The notes: a model not told the origin generated them from the sequence alone. Counted from the first letter of the stretch, positions 33,529-43,646 are shown. The stretch is 64,000 bases of DNA from an uncultured Peptococcaceae bacterium (GCA_947254645.1 CAMYDW010000007.1:1-64000); one strand, 5' to 3'. Numbers and translations: made by a program.

Positions 33529-34659
33529 TTATAAAAAAAGCTCAAAAACCCAGTTACCCATTCGCCGACCTGCATCTGTCAACGTTAAAAAATGATCTTT
33601 TTGTACAAGCCAACCTTTTTTAGAACCTTCATCAATCGCATCTTCGAATTGTTTTAGAAAATTTCTTTCATACAGCATATTGAACCGAATCATATCAATG
33701 CCTTGGTTCATTCTCAACCCCATAAAAGCACTTTCACTCATTTGTTCTTCAAGACTGAGCACCTCATTGGTTTGAGGGGGCAAGGTCTTTTTCTCCAATA
33801 GAGAATAAATATAATCATTAAACGCTGTTGTATTGGTTGTTCGCACTGGCCGTTCCCAACCTGTTGCGCCCAAACCGAGCCCTAAATAATTATCCAATCG
33901 CCAATACAAGGTATTGTGGATCGACATTCTATTTTCTTTTGCATAGTTAGAGATTTCATATTGTTGATAGCCGTACTTTTTTAGCCATTCACGTTGCCAA
34001 TCAAATTGGGCAGCTGCCAAATCCTCATCAATGGCTGGCAATTGTTGTTTCAGTAGCTCCTGGGCAATTTTTGTTTGTGGTTCTACAATCAATTGATATA
34101 ACGATAGATGGCTTGGGGCCAAGTCGATGGCTTGTTGCAGCGTCTCCTGCCAAAGCCTCTGATTCATCGATGGCAAACCATACATCAGGTCGAGATTGAT
34201 ATTATTTATGCCCTGCGCTCTAGCAAGGCTCACTGCTTCACGCACTTGTGCCGCTGTATGGATACGTCCTAGCACCTTAAGCAGGGCTGTATCAAAGCTT
34301 TGTACACCAAAAGAGAGTCTATTCACGCCCCCTTGTTGCAATTCATATAGTTTTTCCGCATCAACAGTGCCAGGATTTGCCTCTACTGTAAACTCCTCCA
34401 CTTTTGTTGTGTCAATGACAGCAGCAATACCATGCATCAGTTTTTTCAGTAAGCCCACACTTAAAACCGTCGGCGTACCACCGCCTATGAAAATACTGAC
34501 GGGGTTTGCCCATTTTTCTGTAACACGAAGCTCTATTTCTTTAATTAAGGCTTCTATATAAAGGGATTGTTTTCTATCATCGTGTACTGGATACGATAAG
34601 AAATCACAGTAACTGCATTTTTGTGCGCAAAAAGGAATGTGTATATAAATGCCGTACAT
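33529..34659 (-). CDS. hemW: Heme chaperone HemW (radical SAM)
   Basis: 376 residues. The radical SAM cluster motif CAQKCSYCDF has Phe instead of a fourth Cys after CXXXCXXCX, which separates HemW from the oxidase HemN. GGGTPTVL near residue 62 is the SAM-binding segment. HemW delivers heme to respiratory enzymes, and the enzyme is often misnamed coproporphyrinogen oxidase. I chose the ATG at 34657-34659, seven bases after GGAG. The lepA-hemW-hrcA order is conserved in Bacillota. Confidence 0.93.
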   Translation of the reverse strand: MYGIYIHIPFCAQKCSYCDFLSYPVHDDRKQSLYIEALIKEIELRVTEKWANPVSIFIGGGTPTVLSVGLLKKLMHGIAAVIDTTKVEEFTVEANPGTVDAEKLYELQQGGVNRLSFGVQSFDTALLKVLGRIHTAAQVREAVSLARAQGINNINLDLMYGLPSMNQRLWQETLQQAIDLAPSHLSLYQLIVEPQTKIAQELLKQQLPAIDEDLAAAQFDWQREWLKKYGYQQYEISNYAKENRMSIHNTLYWRLDNYLGLGLGATGWERPVRTTNTTAFNDYIYSLLEKKTLPPQTNEVLSLEEQMSESAFMGLRMNQGIDMIRFNMLYERNFLKQFEDAIDEGSKKGWLVQKDHFLTLTDAGRRMGNWVFELFL

Positions 34660-34684
34660 TCTCATGCTCCTTTCCTTCAGTTAT

Positions 34685-34719
34685 AAAAAAACCTGTATCT
34701 CAAAGATACAGGTTTTTTT
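34685..34719 (-). terminator. Terminator after lepA
   Basis: Sixteen-base arms AAAAAAACCTGTATCT and complement around a three-base loop, with T runs either side. It separates lepA from hemW. Confidence 0.9.
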
Positions 34720-34720
34720 A

Positions 34721-36526
34721 TCAGCCTTCATCATCCAAACTCAATACTGCCATAAATGCTTCTTGTGGAATTTCTACACTACCAACTTGCTTCATGCGCT
34801 TCTTACCCTCTTTTTGCTTTTCGAGCAATTTGCGCTTACGGCTAATATCCCCACCATAGCATTTATCTAAAACGTTTTTACGCATTGCTTTTACCGTTTC
34901 ACGGGCAATGACCTTATTGCCTATCGCTGCTTGAATAGGCACTTCAAACATTTGACGTGGTATCAATTTTTGAAGTTTTCCAACCAAAGCACGTCCACGA
35001 TAATAAGCTTTGTCTCTATGTACAATGCAAGACAAGGCATCCACAGGATCTCCATTTACAAGGACATCTAGCTTGACCAGCTTGCTTTCACGATAACCAT
35101 TCATTTCATAATCCAAAGAGGCATAGCCTTTGGTTCTTGTTTTCAAAAGGTCAAAATAGTCAAAGACAATTTCCGCCAAAGGAATATCATAAATAACATT
35201 GACACGGGTCTTGGTCATATACTGCATATCAATGAACACCCCACGCTTATCTTGGGAGAGCTCCATGACGCCACCAACATAATCCTTCGGGACCATTACA
35301 TTGACACGTGCATAAGGCTCTTCTATATGATCAATACGTTGTGGCGGCGGCAATTGTGCAGGGTTATCCACTTCAATCATGGTGCCATCTGTCTGATAGA
35401 TATGATAGATAACACTTGGCGCAGTGGTGATTAAAGAAAGATTGTATTCACGCTCTAATCGCTCCTGAATAATTTCCATGTGAAGCATGCCTAAGAAGCC
35501 GCAACGATACCCAAATCCAAGGGCTTGAGAGGTTTCTGGCTCATATTCTAGCGCCGCATCATTTAAGCTTAACTTAGAAAGAGAATCCTTCAATTCAGGA
35601 TATTGTTCATTGTCCACTGGATACAAGCCACAGAATACCATCGGGGTTGCTTTTTTATATCCTGGCAATGCCATTTCTGCAGGTCTATTTTCATCGGTAA
35701 TGGTATCCCCGACACGTGTATCACTGACTTGTTTCATGCTGGCAGCAACATATCCTACCTCGCCTGCTGAAAGCTGTTTCACTTTCTTTTCTTTTGGAGT
35801 ATGCACCCCAATTTCTGTGACATCAAAGGAATGGTTATTGTGCATCATACGAATGCTGGTATTGTCTCTCAATGTCCCTTCGATAACACGAATATAGGCA
35901 ATCGCCCCACGATAGGCATCATAATAAGAGTCAAAAATCATGGCACGCAATGGTGCATTCGCATCTCCTTCTGGGGAAGGAATACGAGCAACAATCGCTT
36001 CTAAAATATCTTCAATACCAATACCTGTTTTAGCTGAGCAAAGAATGGCATCGCTCGCATCTAATCCAATGACTTCTTCAATTTCATCTTTCACGCGCTC
36101 TGGCTCTGCGCTCGGCAAGTCAATTTTATTGATGACCGGAATGATTTCCAAATCATGTTCAAGGGCCAAGTAAACATTGGCAAGGGTCTGTGCTTCAATG
36201 CCTTGAGCAGCGTCCACAACCAAAAGAGCGCCTTCACAAGCTGCCAAAGAGCGACTGACCTCATAAGTAAAATCGACATGCCCTGGGGTGTCGATGAGGT
36301 TCAAGATATACTCCTTGCCATCTTTCGCCTTATAATTGATACGTACTGTTTGCAACTTAATCGTGATACCACGTTCACGCTCAATATCCATGTTATCAAG
36401 AAGTTGCGCTTGCATTTCACGTTTTTCAACGGTATTTGTCAATTCTAAAAGACGGTCTGCCAAGGTAGACTTCCCGTGGTCAATATGTGCAATAATACAA
36501 AAATTACGAATTTGTTGTTGCTGCAT
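34721..36526 (-). CDS. lepA: Elongation factor 4 (LepA)
   Basis: 601 residues. Translational GTPase acting on stalled or initiating ribosomes. G1 AHIDHGKST near residues 13-21, G3 DTPGH near 78, G4 NKID near 132. The characteristic C-terminal domain ends GGDISRKRKLLEKQKEGKKRMKQVG and onwards. ATG with GGGGAG upstream, 13 bases after murJ. Confidence 0.97.
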   Translation of the reverse strand: MQQQQIRNFCIIAHIDHGKSTLADRLLELTNTVEKREMQAQLLDNMDIERERGITIKLQTVRINYKAKDGKEYILNLIDTPGHVDFTYEVSRSLAACEGALLVVDAAQGIEAQTLANVYLALEHDLEIIPVINKIDLPSAEPERVKDEIEEVIGLDASDAILCSAKTGIGIEDILEAIVARIPSPEGDANAPLRAMIFDSYYDAYRGAIAYIRVIEGTLRDNTSIRMMHNNHSFDVTEIGVHTPKEKKVKQLSAGEVGYVAASMKQVSDTRVGDTITDENRPAEMALPGYKKATPMVFCGLYPVDNEQYPELKDSLSKLSLNDAALEYEPETSQALGFGYRCGFLGMLHMEIIQERLEREYNLSLITTAPSVIYHIYQTDGTMIEVDNPAQLPPPQRIDHIEEPYARVNVMVPKDYVGGVMELSQDKRGVFIDMQYMTKTRVNVIYDIPLAEIVFDYFDLLKTRTKGYASLDYEMNGYRESKLVKLDVLVNGDPVDALSCIVHRDKAYYRGRALVGKLQKLIPRQMFEVPIQAAIGNKVIARETVKAMRKNVLDKCYGGDISRKRKLLEKQKEGKKRMKQVGSVEIPQEAFMAVLSLDDEG

Positions 36527-36539
36527 AGCTGCTCCCCTC

Positions 36540-38123
36540 TTATCTGTTCAAATGAAGTTTTCTTTTAATCAATGCTGTAAAATCATCCATTTCTTCAATA
36601 TGTAAAAGGTAGGCCATTGCAACAAACACAACAATGCCAATCCCTACTGCACCGAAGAGTTCAATCATTTGGTGACTTTTCAAGCTGCTATCCAAAAATA
36701 TTTCACTAACACGTGATGACAACACCACGACAATCCCCATCACACCAGAGGCGATGCAGATTTTTACAAAGGAAATAAATATTTTTCTAGACCCTAATGA
36801 GCCGACCTTGTTTCTCAGTATCACATAAAGCAGTACCATTGATACCAAGCCTGCCACAGAATAAGCAAGGGCCAATCCGCGCGCAGAAAAAACGCGTACA
36901 AAGACGAAGCTCAAAATAATATTAATAAAGATAATCCCACAATTGACAAGCACCGCACTTTTAGTATCTCTTATCGCGTAAAATCCTCTATTAAGAATTT
37001 GTTGTTGGCTGTAGCCAATAATCCCTATACAATAAAAAATCAACAAAGAAGCTGTTAAGGTCACATTATTTTCAGTGAATCGACCTTGCATAAATAATGC
37101 ACGAATGAGCGGCTCTGCCACAGCAATCAAGCCAACACTTGCTGGTATGAGAATAAAATTATTGAGATTAATACCACTCACCATTTTTTCTTTGAAGCCA
37201 TCCATATCATGTTTGGCGACCAGTTGAGTGAGGGTAGGAAAAAAAGCGGAGGCGATAGCAGTTGCAAAAACACCCACAGGGAGCTGCATCAATCGGTTGG
37301 CATTATTGAGGGCTGTAACAGTCCCCTCATCCAAACGACTCCCTAAGTTTTGAGTAACAAAAAAGTTTAAATAAATAACACTTAAACCCAGCACAACGGG
37401 CAAAGCAAGACGGAAAAATTCATAAACGCCCTCATGTCTCACATCCAACACTGGACGATATTTCACACCGATTTTCATCAACACTGGTATATGCGCCAAG
37501 AAGTTCAAATAACTCCCTACAACGACCCCAATGGCAAAGCCTGTGATACCAATTGCTGGCATCAACCAAATCCCAATAGCAATAATGGCAATATTATACA
37601 AGAGAGAGCCGATGGCTGGCGCACTGAATTGTTGATAGACATGGCAGATGCCTTGGCAGATGCCACTCAAACACATAAAGAAACTCTGTAAAAGCATCAT
37701 ACGTGTTAAATACACCGCCAGTTGCTGTGTGTTTTCTGCATATCCAACGGCGAGAAAATGTTGCATAATCCAAGGAACCGCCAAGTAACAGCCAAAAATT
37801 CCAATAAAAACCGCAATCAGCATGAGATTGAAAAGGGTGCTTGCCACATGCCAAGCTTCATCCTCTCTATGTTCACTCACATAACCACTTAATACAGGAA
37901 TAAACGCTGTTGAAAAAGCACCACCGATTAATACCAAATAAAGAAAATCTGGTATCAAAAAAGCAGCTTTATAAGCATCTGTCATCCAACCTTGTCCAAA
38001 AGCGGTTGTCATGACAATCTCTCGCATATAGCCTAATACACGTGACAAGGCGCTCATCACGACCAAAAATCCTGTAATTTGTCCTAAAGAACGTTTTTTT
38101 AAGGCAGGCTTTCCTGTGGACAT
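36540..38123 (-). CDS. murJ: Lipid II flippase MurJ
   Basis: 527 residues, about 14 membrane segments, MOP superfamily. Moves lipid II outward for peptidoglycan synthesis. TAFGQGWMTDAYKAAFLIPDF near residues 41-61 and ALNNANRLMQLPVGVFATAI near 270-290 are typical of the MviN/MurJ family. I chose the ATG at 38121-38123 after AAAGGGTGTTAGG; an upstream GTG lacks a Shine-Dalgarno. Immediately upstream of lepA. Confidence 0.93.
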   Translation of the reverse strand: MSTGKPALKKRSLGQITGFLVVMSALSRVLGYMREIVMTTAFGQGWMTDAYKAAFLIPDFLYLVLIGGAFSTAFIPVLSGYVSEHREDEAWHVASTLFNLMLIAVFIGIFGCYLAVPWIMQHFLAVGYAENTQQLAVYLTRMMLLQSFFMCLSGICQGICHVYQQFSAPAIGSLLYNIAIIAIGIWLMPAIGITGFAIGVVVGSYLNFLAHIPVLMKIGVKYRPVLDVRHEGVYEFFRLALPVVLGLSVIYLNFFVTQNLGSRLDEGTVTALNNANRLMQLPVGVFATAIASAFFPTLTQLVAKHDMDGFKEKMVSGINLNNFILIPASVGLIAVAEPLIRALFMQGRFTENNVTLTASLLIFYCIGIIGYSQQQILNRGFYAIRDTKSAVLVNCGIIFINIILSFVFVRVFSARGLALAYSVAGLVSMVLLYVILRNKVGSLGSRKIFISFVKICIASGVMGIVVVLSSRVSEIFLDSSLKSHQMIELFGAVGIGIVVFVAMAYLLHIEEMDDFTALIKRKLHLNR

Positions 38124-38158
38124 CCTAACACCCTTTCTCGTCACTTAATTATCATAAC

Positions 38159-38183
38159 AAGGGAACCTCTAAGAGGTTCCCTT
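38159..38183 (-). terminator. Terminator-like hairpin after glnN
   Basis: Twelve-base perfect stem AAGGGAACCTCT and complement with a one-base apex, but only a weak T run on the minus strand, so termination may be incomplete and murJ may be partly expressed by read-through. Confidence 0.7.
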
Positions 38184-38188
38184 GTGCT

Positions 38189-40288
38189 TTATTCACAATG
38201 TAGTAATAAAGAAGTATAGCTCGGCATGCCCCATTGCTTTTCATCGACCAATGGTTCCAAGGCATCACCATATTCACGAAGCTTATTCATTGCACTGATG
38301 ACAGTGTCTTGATAAGCCAAAGACTGTGCTTCAATATTCTCTGTGCGTTGCGCTTTTGACACTGCAACTTCTAACTCGGTCAAAGCATTCTTAAATTTGT
38401 TCAACAAATCAGAGAGCTCTTGTAGAATTTCATATTCAGCACAAATGGTCACATCAAGACCAATGTTTTTCTTATTATTCAACAGATTTACCAACATGGT
38501 TTGATAACCTAATACAGATGGCATGATTGTTTTTTTAGCCATTTCAATCATTGTTAGTGCTTCGATGTTGACAGTGCGACTATAAGAAGTGAAGTGAATT
38601 TCCATACGAGAATAGACTTCTTCTGCAGAATAAATGCCATTTTTAACAAACAACTCCAAGTTTTTCGGAGAAACATACTCTGGAAAAGCTTCTACAGCGT
38701 TGGATAAGTTTGGCAAACCACGACGTGCTGCTTCTTCTTCCCAAGCTTTTGTATAGTTGTTGCCATTGAAGATAATGCGCTTATGAGCTTTGATTTCGTC
38801 ACGCAAAAGGGCATTCAATTCTTCCCAGAAATCTTCAGCAGCTTCTAAACGATCTGCATATTCTCCTAAAATTGCCCCGATAGCAGTATTCAAAGCAATA
38901 TTTGGACCAGCAGTAGAAGCAGAAGCCCCTGGCATACGGAATTCAAACTTATTGCCAGTGAAAGCAAATGGAGAGGTTCTATTTCTATCGGAGATGTCTT
39001 GTGGAAGCGGTGGCAACGTGTTAATGCCCAATTCCAAGAACCTTTTGTTCTTTTCAACTGCGTATTGTCCACCTGCTTCAATATCTTCAAGAATGTCTGT
39101 CAATTCTTGTCCAAGGAAAATACTCAAAATAGCTGGTGGTGCTTCATCACCGCCAAGACGATGGTCATTGCCTGCACTTGCGATAACAAGGCGCATTAAT
39201 TCTGGGTATTCATCCACAGCATGCAACATTGCACAAACAAAAAGTACAAATCTTGCATTTTCCTTTGCACTTTTGCCTGGGCTCAGTAGATTTTCGCCCT
39301 CAGGGGTTCCTACTGCCCAGTTGATGTGTTTGCCAGAGCCATTGACGCCCTTATATGGTTTTTCGTGCAATAAGCACTCAAAACCATGTTTTTTTGCCAC
39401 CTCTTGCAAACATGCCATAACCAACTGATTTTGGTCATTGGCAACGTTGCAGCTATCAAAAACAGGCACGATTTCAAATTGACAAGGCGCCACTTCTGAG
39501 TGCTTCATTTTAGCAGGCACACCGATACGCCATAAGGTTTCATCAACCTCTTTCATGAATGCAGCTTCTCGCTTACCAATAGCGCCGAAATAGTAGTCTT
39601 CAAACTCTTGCCCCTTTGGCGCTGGTGCCCCAAATAGCGTGCGTCCGCAGATTGCAAGGTCTTTACGACGATGATATAAATCAGCATCTACCAAAAAATA
39701 TTCTTGTTCTGCACCCATGGTTGGAATGACACGCTTGGTCTCTCTATCCCCAAAAAGGCGCAAAATACGTAACCCTTGTTTATTAACCAACGCCATTGCA
39801 CGAAGCAATGGTGTTTTTTTATCTAAAACATAGCCATTATAGGAAATAAAAATACTAGGAATATATAAGGACCCATTTTTAACAAAGGCTGGTGAAGTCG
39901 GGTCCCAAGAGGTATAGCCACGTGCCTCAAAAGTATCACGCAACCCCCCTGATGGAAAAGAGGAAGCGTCTGGTTCGCCTTTTACTAAGTTTTTACCAGA
40001 AAACTCTAAAATTGCTGAACGGTTGCTTTGTGGAGAAAGAAAACTGTCATGCTTCTCCGCTGTTGCACCTGTCATTGGTTGGAACCAATGGGCAAAATGA
40101 GTAGCCCCTTTTTCGAGCGCCCAATCTTTCATTGCAGTAGCTACTATATCAGCAATCTGAATATCTAAGTCAGAACCTGTAAGGATGGTTGCTTTTAAGG
40201 ATTCATATACTTTATGAGGCAAGCGTTGTTGCATCACCTCATCATTAAATACATCAGATGCATACATATTTAATAAGTTCTCTTTCAT
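38189..40288 (-). CDS. glnN: Glutamine synthetase type III (GlnN)
   Basis: 699 residues, the type III length (types I are about 450). Forms glutamine from glutamate and ammonium. The GSIII_N region (about 80-240) includes NRSAILEFSGKNLVKGEPDASSF; catalytic motifs include GAEQEYFLVD near 195, NGSGKHINWAV near 318, and NDHRLGGDEAPPAI near 378. ATG with AAAGGA eight bases upstream. It follows a small membrane protein gene by 34 bases and is probably co-transcribed with it. Confidence 0.96.
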   Translation of the reverse strand: MKENLLNMYASDVFNDEVMQQRLPHKVYESLKATILTGSDLDIQIADIVATAMKDWALEKGATHFAHWFQPMTGATAEKHDSFLSPQSNRSAILEFSGKNLVKGEPDASSFPSGGLRDTFEARGYTSWDPTSPAFVKNGSLYIPSIFISYNGYVLDKKTPLLRAMALVNKQGLRILRLFGDRETKRVIPTMGAEQEYFLVDADLYHRRKDLAICGRTLFGAPAPKGQEFEDYYFGAIGKREAAFMKEVDETLWRIGVPAKMKHSEVAPCQFEIVPVFDSCNVANDQNQLVMACLQEVAKKHGFECLLHEKPYKGVNGSGKHINWAVGTPEGENLLSPGKSAKENARFVLFVCAMLHAVDEYPELMRLVIASAGNDHRLGGDEAPPAILSIFLGQELTDILEDIEAGGQYAVEKNKRFLELGINTLPPLPQDISDRNRTSPFAFTGNKFEFRMPGASASTAGPNIALNTAIGAILGEYADRLEAAEDFWEELNALLRDEIKAHKRIIFNGNNYTKAWEEEAARRGLPNLSNAVEAFPEYVSPKNLELFVKNGIYSAEEVYSRMEIHFTSYSRTVNIEALTMIEMAKKTIMPSVLGYQTMLVNLLNNKKNIGLDVTICAEYEILQELSDLLNKFKNALTELEVAVSKAQRTENIEAQSLAYQDTVISAMNKLREYGDALEPLVDEKQWGMPSYTSLLLHCE

Positions 40289-40322
40289 TCCTATGTTCCT
40301 TTCTTCCTACATCAAACATCGA

Positions 40323-40781
40323 CTAGTGTTTCTTTTTCTTTTTCTTTGTCCCGTTTTTAGAACAAGGCTTTGTACTCTGACCTATATCTGTGCAATGAAG
40401 CAGATAATTTCTTTCATTCATAATCCAGCTTACCAACACACTAATCAAGATAGGTACTGTTACAAAACTATTATTAACCACAGATTTCAAGACGGCCATC
40501 ATATTAAGACCGAACTGTAAACTGTAGGTTAAAAACACCATAATAATTAAGCCAATGGTTATCCCACCCCATTTAAACATATAGAAAATAAGTCCATCTG
40601 CATGAATTTTGGGATGTGTTTCGCAGAGGTCAACACGTGCAGGTTTTAATAGCATATAAAACGGCATGGCAAAAGACAATAACCAGTAAGGGGCCATTTC
40701 CTTCGCACCAGCATAGAGAATACCATAAATCAGCACCGCATACCCTACGCGCCATGTTGACATTTTCGAGTCTTTATTCAT
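40323..40781 (-). CDS. Hypothetical four-helix membrane protein upstream of glnN
   Basis: 152 residues; family not recognised. About four hydrophobic segments: residues 12-27, 29-45, 68-89 and 106-124. The cytoplasmic tail is basic and ends with six lysines and a histidine. ATG at 40779-40781 with GGAG eight bases upstream. It has a strong promoter and lies 34 bases upstream of glnN, so the two are probably one transcript. The context suggests nitrogen assimilation, but nothing in the sequence proves this. Confidence 0.75.
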   Translation of the reverse strand: MNKDSKMSTWRVGYAVLIYGILYAGAKEMAPYWLLSFAMPFYMLLKPARVDLCETHPKIHADGLIFYMFKWGGITIGLIIMVFLTYSLQFGLNMMAVLKSVVNNSFVTVPILISVLVSWIMNERNYLLHCTDIGQSTKPCSKNGTKKKKKKH

Positions 40782-40821
40782 CTCTTCAACTCCCATTGTT
40801 TAAATAAAAACAATATGAATC

Positions 40822-40850
40822 ATTATATCACAGTGACTTTTTTTTGTCAG
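40822..40850 (-). promoter_or_regulatory. Promoter of the 40323 gene and glnN
   Basis: CTGACA, 17-base spacer and perfect TATAAT on the minus strand, about 40 bases upstream of the small membrane protein gene. The spacer contains GTCACTGTGA, a short imperfect palindrome that could bind a regulator. Confidence 0.75.
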
Positions 40851-40891
40851 TATATCGAATAAATTTTGGAAACTATAAAATATCTTTACAA

Positions 40892-40925
40892 AAAAAAGCA
40901 AGACACAAATGTGTCTTGCTTTTTT
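40892..40925 (-). terminator. Terminator after lldP
   Basis: Sixteen-base stem centred on AAGACACA and TGTGTCTT with A/T tails on both sides. Lies directly after the lactate permease gene. Confidence 0.9.
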
Positions 40926-40942
40926 AATTTTTATGCATTCAC

Positions 40943-42619
40943 TCAGCTTGGGATCATCCAAGTTAAATGGTACGCTTGGAGATAAGTCAAGATACAAATC
41001 AACAAGCAGAAGAAGATACTATACTTCAAGGTAAAGCGCAACAATTGAGCTTCCTTACCAACCATCCCTACAGCAGCACATGCGATAGAAATTGATTGTG
41101 GGGAAATCATCTTACCAGTAACACCACCAGTGGTATTAACAGTAACCATCAATACATCAGGTACACCAATTTGTTGTGCAGTAATTGCTTGTAAGTTACA
41201 GAACAACGCATTAGATGAAGTATCAGAACCTGTTAAGAATACGCCAATCCAACCAATCAATGGAGCCACGAATGGGAAGAAAGTACCTGTATGTGATAAT
41301 GCCAATGCCATGGTAGAAGCCATACCGGAGAAGTTCATGACATAAGCAAATGCCAATACACATCCGATAGAAACAACAGACCATTTCATTTCAACAACAG
41401 TTTCTTTTAAAGTTCCAACAACTGCTTTGCCTTGCATGTGATAAACCAAAGAACCAGCAAGAGCTGCCAAGAAAATAGCAGTACCAGTAGAATTGATAAT
41501 GTCAAGTTTGAACACTGCTGGCAACAAGTTGGTGCCGATAGGTTCAGATTGGCTTACCATTTCGTGCAAGCCTGGGACTTTGAAGAGCAATACAGCACTA
41601 GCCAAAGGACCACCAGGTGCAAAGATTTTCTTAAATTCAGGGTTGGTCCATACAGCAATGAAGAGTACCAACAAGATAAATGGTGCCCATGCACGAACGA
41701 TTTCGCCTGCGCTATGATGTTTTGCTTCTACTAATTTAGTTTTAGCAGTCGCTTCACCAGATTCAGCAGCAGCTTCTTCTACAGTCAATACATGAGAAGG
41801 TTGCCATTTTTTCAAGAATAAAGCGGTTACAATTAAGGTTACAATTGCAGAGGTAATGTCTGGCAATTGTGGGCCTAAATATCTAGCGGAGAAGAACTGG
41901 GTCACAGCGAAAGTTACCCCAGCAACAACTGCTGCTGGCCAAGTTTCTTTCACACCACGTTTACCGTCCATCAAGAATACAACGAAAAGTGGCAACCAGA
42001 ATGCCATCAATGGCAATTGATGCCCAGCCATTTGACCAACGAGCACAGGGTCTACGCCAGATACTTGACCTGCAGTGATAATTGGAATACCTAATGCACC
42101 AAACGCTACTGGAGCGGTATTCAAAATCATGCAAAGACCTGCTGCGTAAAGTGGTTTCAAACCAATCCCAACGAGAAGTGCCGCAGTAATAGCAACTGGT
42201 GCACCAAATCCCGCAGCCCCTTCAAGGAATGCCCCGAAGCAGAAACCTACGAGAATAACAAGAATACGTTGGTCAGCGGTGATAGATAAAATACTATCTC
42301 TAATAATTTCAAATTGTCCAGAGTTTACAGATAACTTGTAAAGGAATACTGCAGCAATGATAATCCATGCGATTGGCCAGAGACCATACATAAAACCATC
42401 AATACCAGCAGCCACGACTGTTGGAACAGGCATACCAAAGGCGAGAACCGCAATAATCATAGCGATTAAAGTGGTTGCCCCCCCAGCAATATGTGCTTTC
42501 CAACCTAATACGCCTAGTGAAACAAGGAAAAATACAATTGGAATAAGTGCAATCAAAGCAGAAAGCCATACATTGCCTAGTGGGTCATAATTTTGAGCCC
42601 ATACAGTACTTAACACCAT
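40943..42619 (-). CDS. lldP: L-lactate permease
   Basis: 558 residues, about 12-14 membrane segments. Lactate:proton symporter family (LctP). GFCFGAFLEGAAGFGAPVAI near residues 125-144 and FLTGSDTSSNALFCNLQ near 448-464 are diagnostic. The start ATG (42617-42619) is seven bases after GGGAGG. Has its own promoter and terminator, so it is monocistronic. Implies that the organism imports lactate as carbon and energy source, or exports it. Confidence 0.96.
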   Translation of the reverse strand: MVLSTVWAQNYDPLGNVWLSALIALIPIVFFLVSLGVLGWKAHIAGGATTLIAMIIAVLAFGMPVPTVVAAGIDGFMYGLWPIAWIIIAAVFLYKLSVNSGQFEIIRDSILSITADQRILVILVGFCFGAFLEGAAGFGAPVAITAALLVGIGLKPLYAAGLCMILNTAPVAFGALGIPIITAGQVSGVDPVLVGQMAGHQLPLMAFWLPLFVVFLMDGKRGVKETWPAAVVAGVTFAVTQFFSARYLGPQLPDITSAIVTLIVTALFLKKWQPSHVLTVEEAAAESGEATAKTKLVEAKHHSAGEIVRAWAPFILLVLFIAVWTNPEFKKIFAPGGPLASAVLLFKVPGLHEMVSQSEPIGTNLLPAVFKLDIINSTGTAIFLAALAGSLVYHMQGKAVVGTLKETVVEMKWSVVSIGCVLAFAYVMNFSGMASTMALALSHTGTFFPFVAPLIGWIGVFLTGSDTSSNALFCNLQAITAQQIGVPDVLMVTVNTTGGVTGKMISPQSISIACAAVGMVGKEAQLLRFTLKYSIFFCLLICILTYLQAYHLTWMIPS

Positions 42620-42663
42620 TTTAAAACCTCCCATTTTTTTCTTCTATATAATTCCACTGGATT

Positions 42664-42692
42664 AGTATACTAAACTTTCAGAATTTAAACAA
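42664..42692 (-). promoter_or_regulatory. lldP promoter
   Basis: TTGTTT, 17-base spacer and TATACT on the minus strand, about 45 bases upstream of the lldP start. Confidence 0.65.
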
Positions 42693-42788
42693 TAATATTG
42701 CTTTTATTCGATTAAAGAGTTTCTTATATCAACAATATCAATTTTTTTATAGCTATTCGTTTATTATCAGAACTTTCAATATAAAAAG

Positions 42789-43631
42789 TTATTGACAGGC
42801 TTTTATGTCAATAATCACCAGTTCCGGCTTATTGCGAATTCTAGGAATCCAAGTTTCAACAGAAAAACCTGTGCTGACGATCAAATGCATTTTTTCTTTC
42901 TTTCCTATTTGATAAATGCCTTTTGTATATTTTGGAAAAAATCCTTGACCGGGTGCAAAAATTCCTTGACGCTTTCCAACGCACCATTGCCCACCATGCG
43001 CATGACCAGATAATACCACATGGGCTTTTAACTCTCTAAAGAGGTCAACCATTTCTGGACGGTGACAAAGCACAATATGGTAATGTCCATTGTCTTCAAC
43101 CTTCTTAAGAGATTGCTGTATCTCCCAACGCCACTCTTCTTTTCCAGCAAACGCTGCATAATCTCTTAAACCCAAAATATCAACCATAGCGCCTCGCACT
43201 GGCACCCGCTGCATCTCATTATTTAATACGTGAACCCCATATCGGCGGATAATATTCAAAACATTTTTTACAGGAAGCTTCTCTTCATTATTACCTGTGA
43301 CAAAATAAACTGGATGATGCTTGGCAATTTCTTCTAAAAATCCAAATGATTCTACACCGTATTGATCTGGATCGAAATGATCTCCAGTCACACAAACCAA
43401 ATCAACCTTCTCTTTCAATACCACTTTTGCCAATGATTTTCCTGACCACATATCTGAACCACCATGGAAATCACTCACCAAGGCAATACGTAAATCCCCT
43501 TGTCCTCTCCAACGATCATCCGGCAGCGTGTATCGCGTAACAGTCGCATCAAAATCCAGCCAACGCTTTACACGGTGGCTGACCACTGCAAAAGCCGTCC
43601 CCAAGGTTGCAAAAATTAATTTGTTTTCCAT
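42789..43631 (-). CDS. YkuE-like metallophosphoesterase
   Basis: 280 residues. An uncleaved N-terminal hydrophobic segment (about 3-18), then a calcineurin-type phosphoesterase domain: DFHGG near 54, GDHFDP near 83, GNNEE near 113 (Asn replaces the commoner His after GN), LCHRPEMVD near 189, and GHAHGGQW near 209. Family members act on phospholipid or nucleotide-sugar substrates at the membrane; the substrate here is unknown. ATG six bases after GGAGG. It follows the glycosyltransferase gene. Confidence 0.85.
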   Translation of the reverse strand: MENKLIFATLGTAFAVVSHRVKRWLDFDATVTRYTLPDDRWRGQGDLRIALVSDFHGGSDMWSGKSLAKVVLKEKVDLVCVTGDHFDPDQYGVESFGFLEEIAKHHPVYFVTGNNEEKLPVKNVLNIIRRYGVHVLNNEMQRVPVRGAMVDILGLRDYAAFAGKEEWRWEIQQSLKKVEDNGHYHIVLCHRPEMVDLFRELKAHVVLSGHAHGGQWCVGKRQGIFAPGQGFFPKYTKGIYQIGKKEKMHLIVSTGFSVETWIPRIRNKPELVIIDIKACQ

Positions 43632-43646
43632 CTCGTTCCTCCCTAT

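Noticed and set aside
38790..39428. Long plus-strand reading frame (212 codons) opposite glnN
   Set aside because: Same reasons: it mirrors the conserved glnN coding strand and has no start signals.
40323..40345. Repeated AAAGAA stretch at the end of the glnN-upstream membrane gene as a repeat element
   Set aside because: It simply encodes a run of lysines at the C-terminus and is too short to call a repeat locus.
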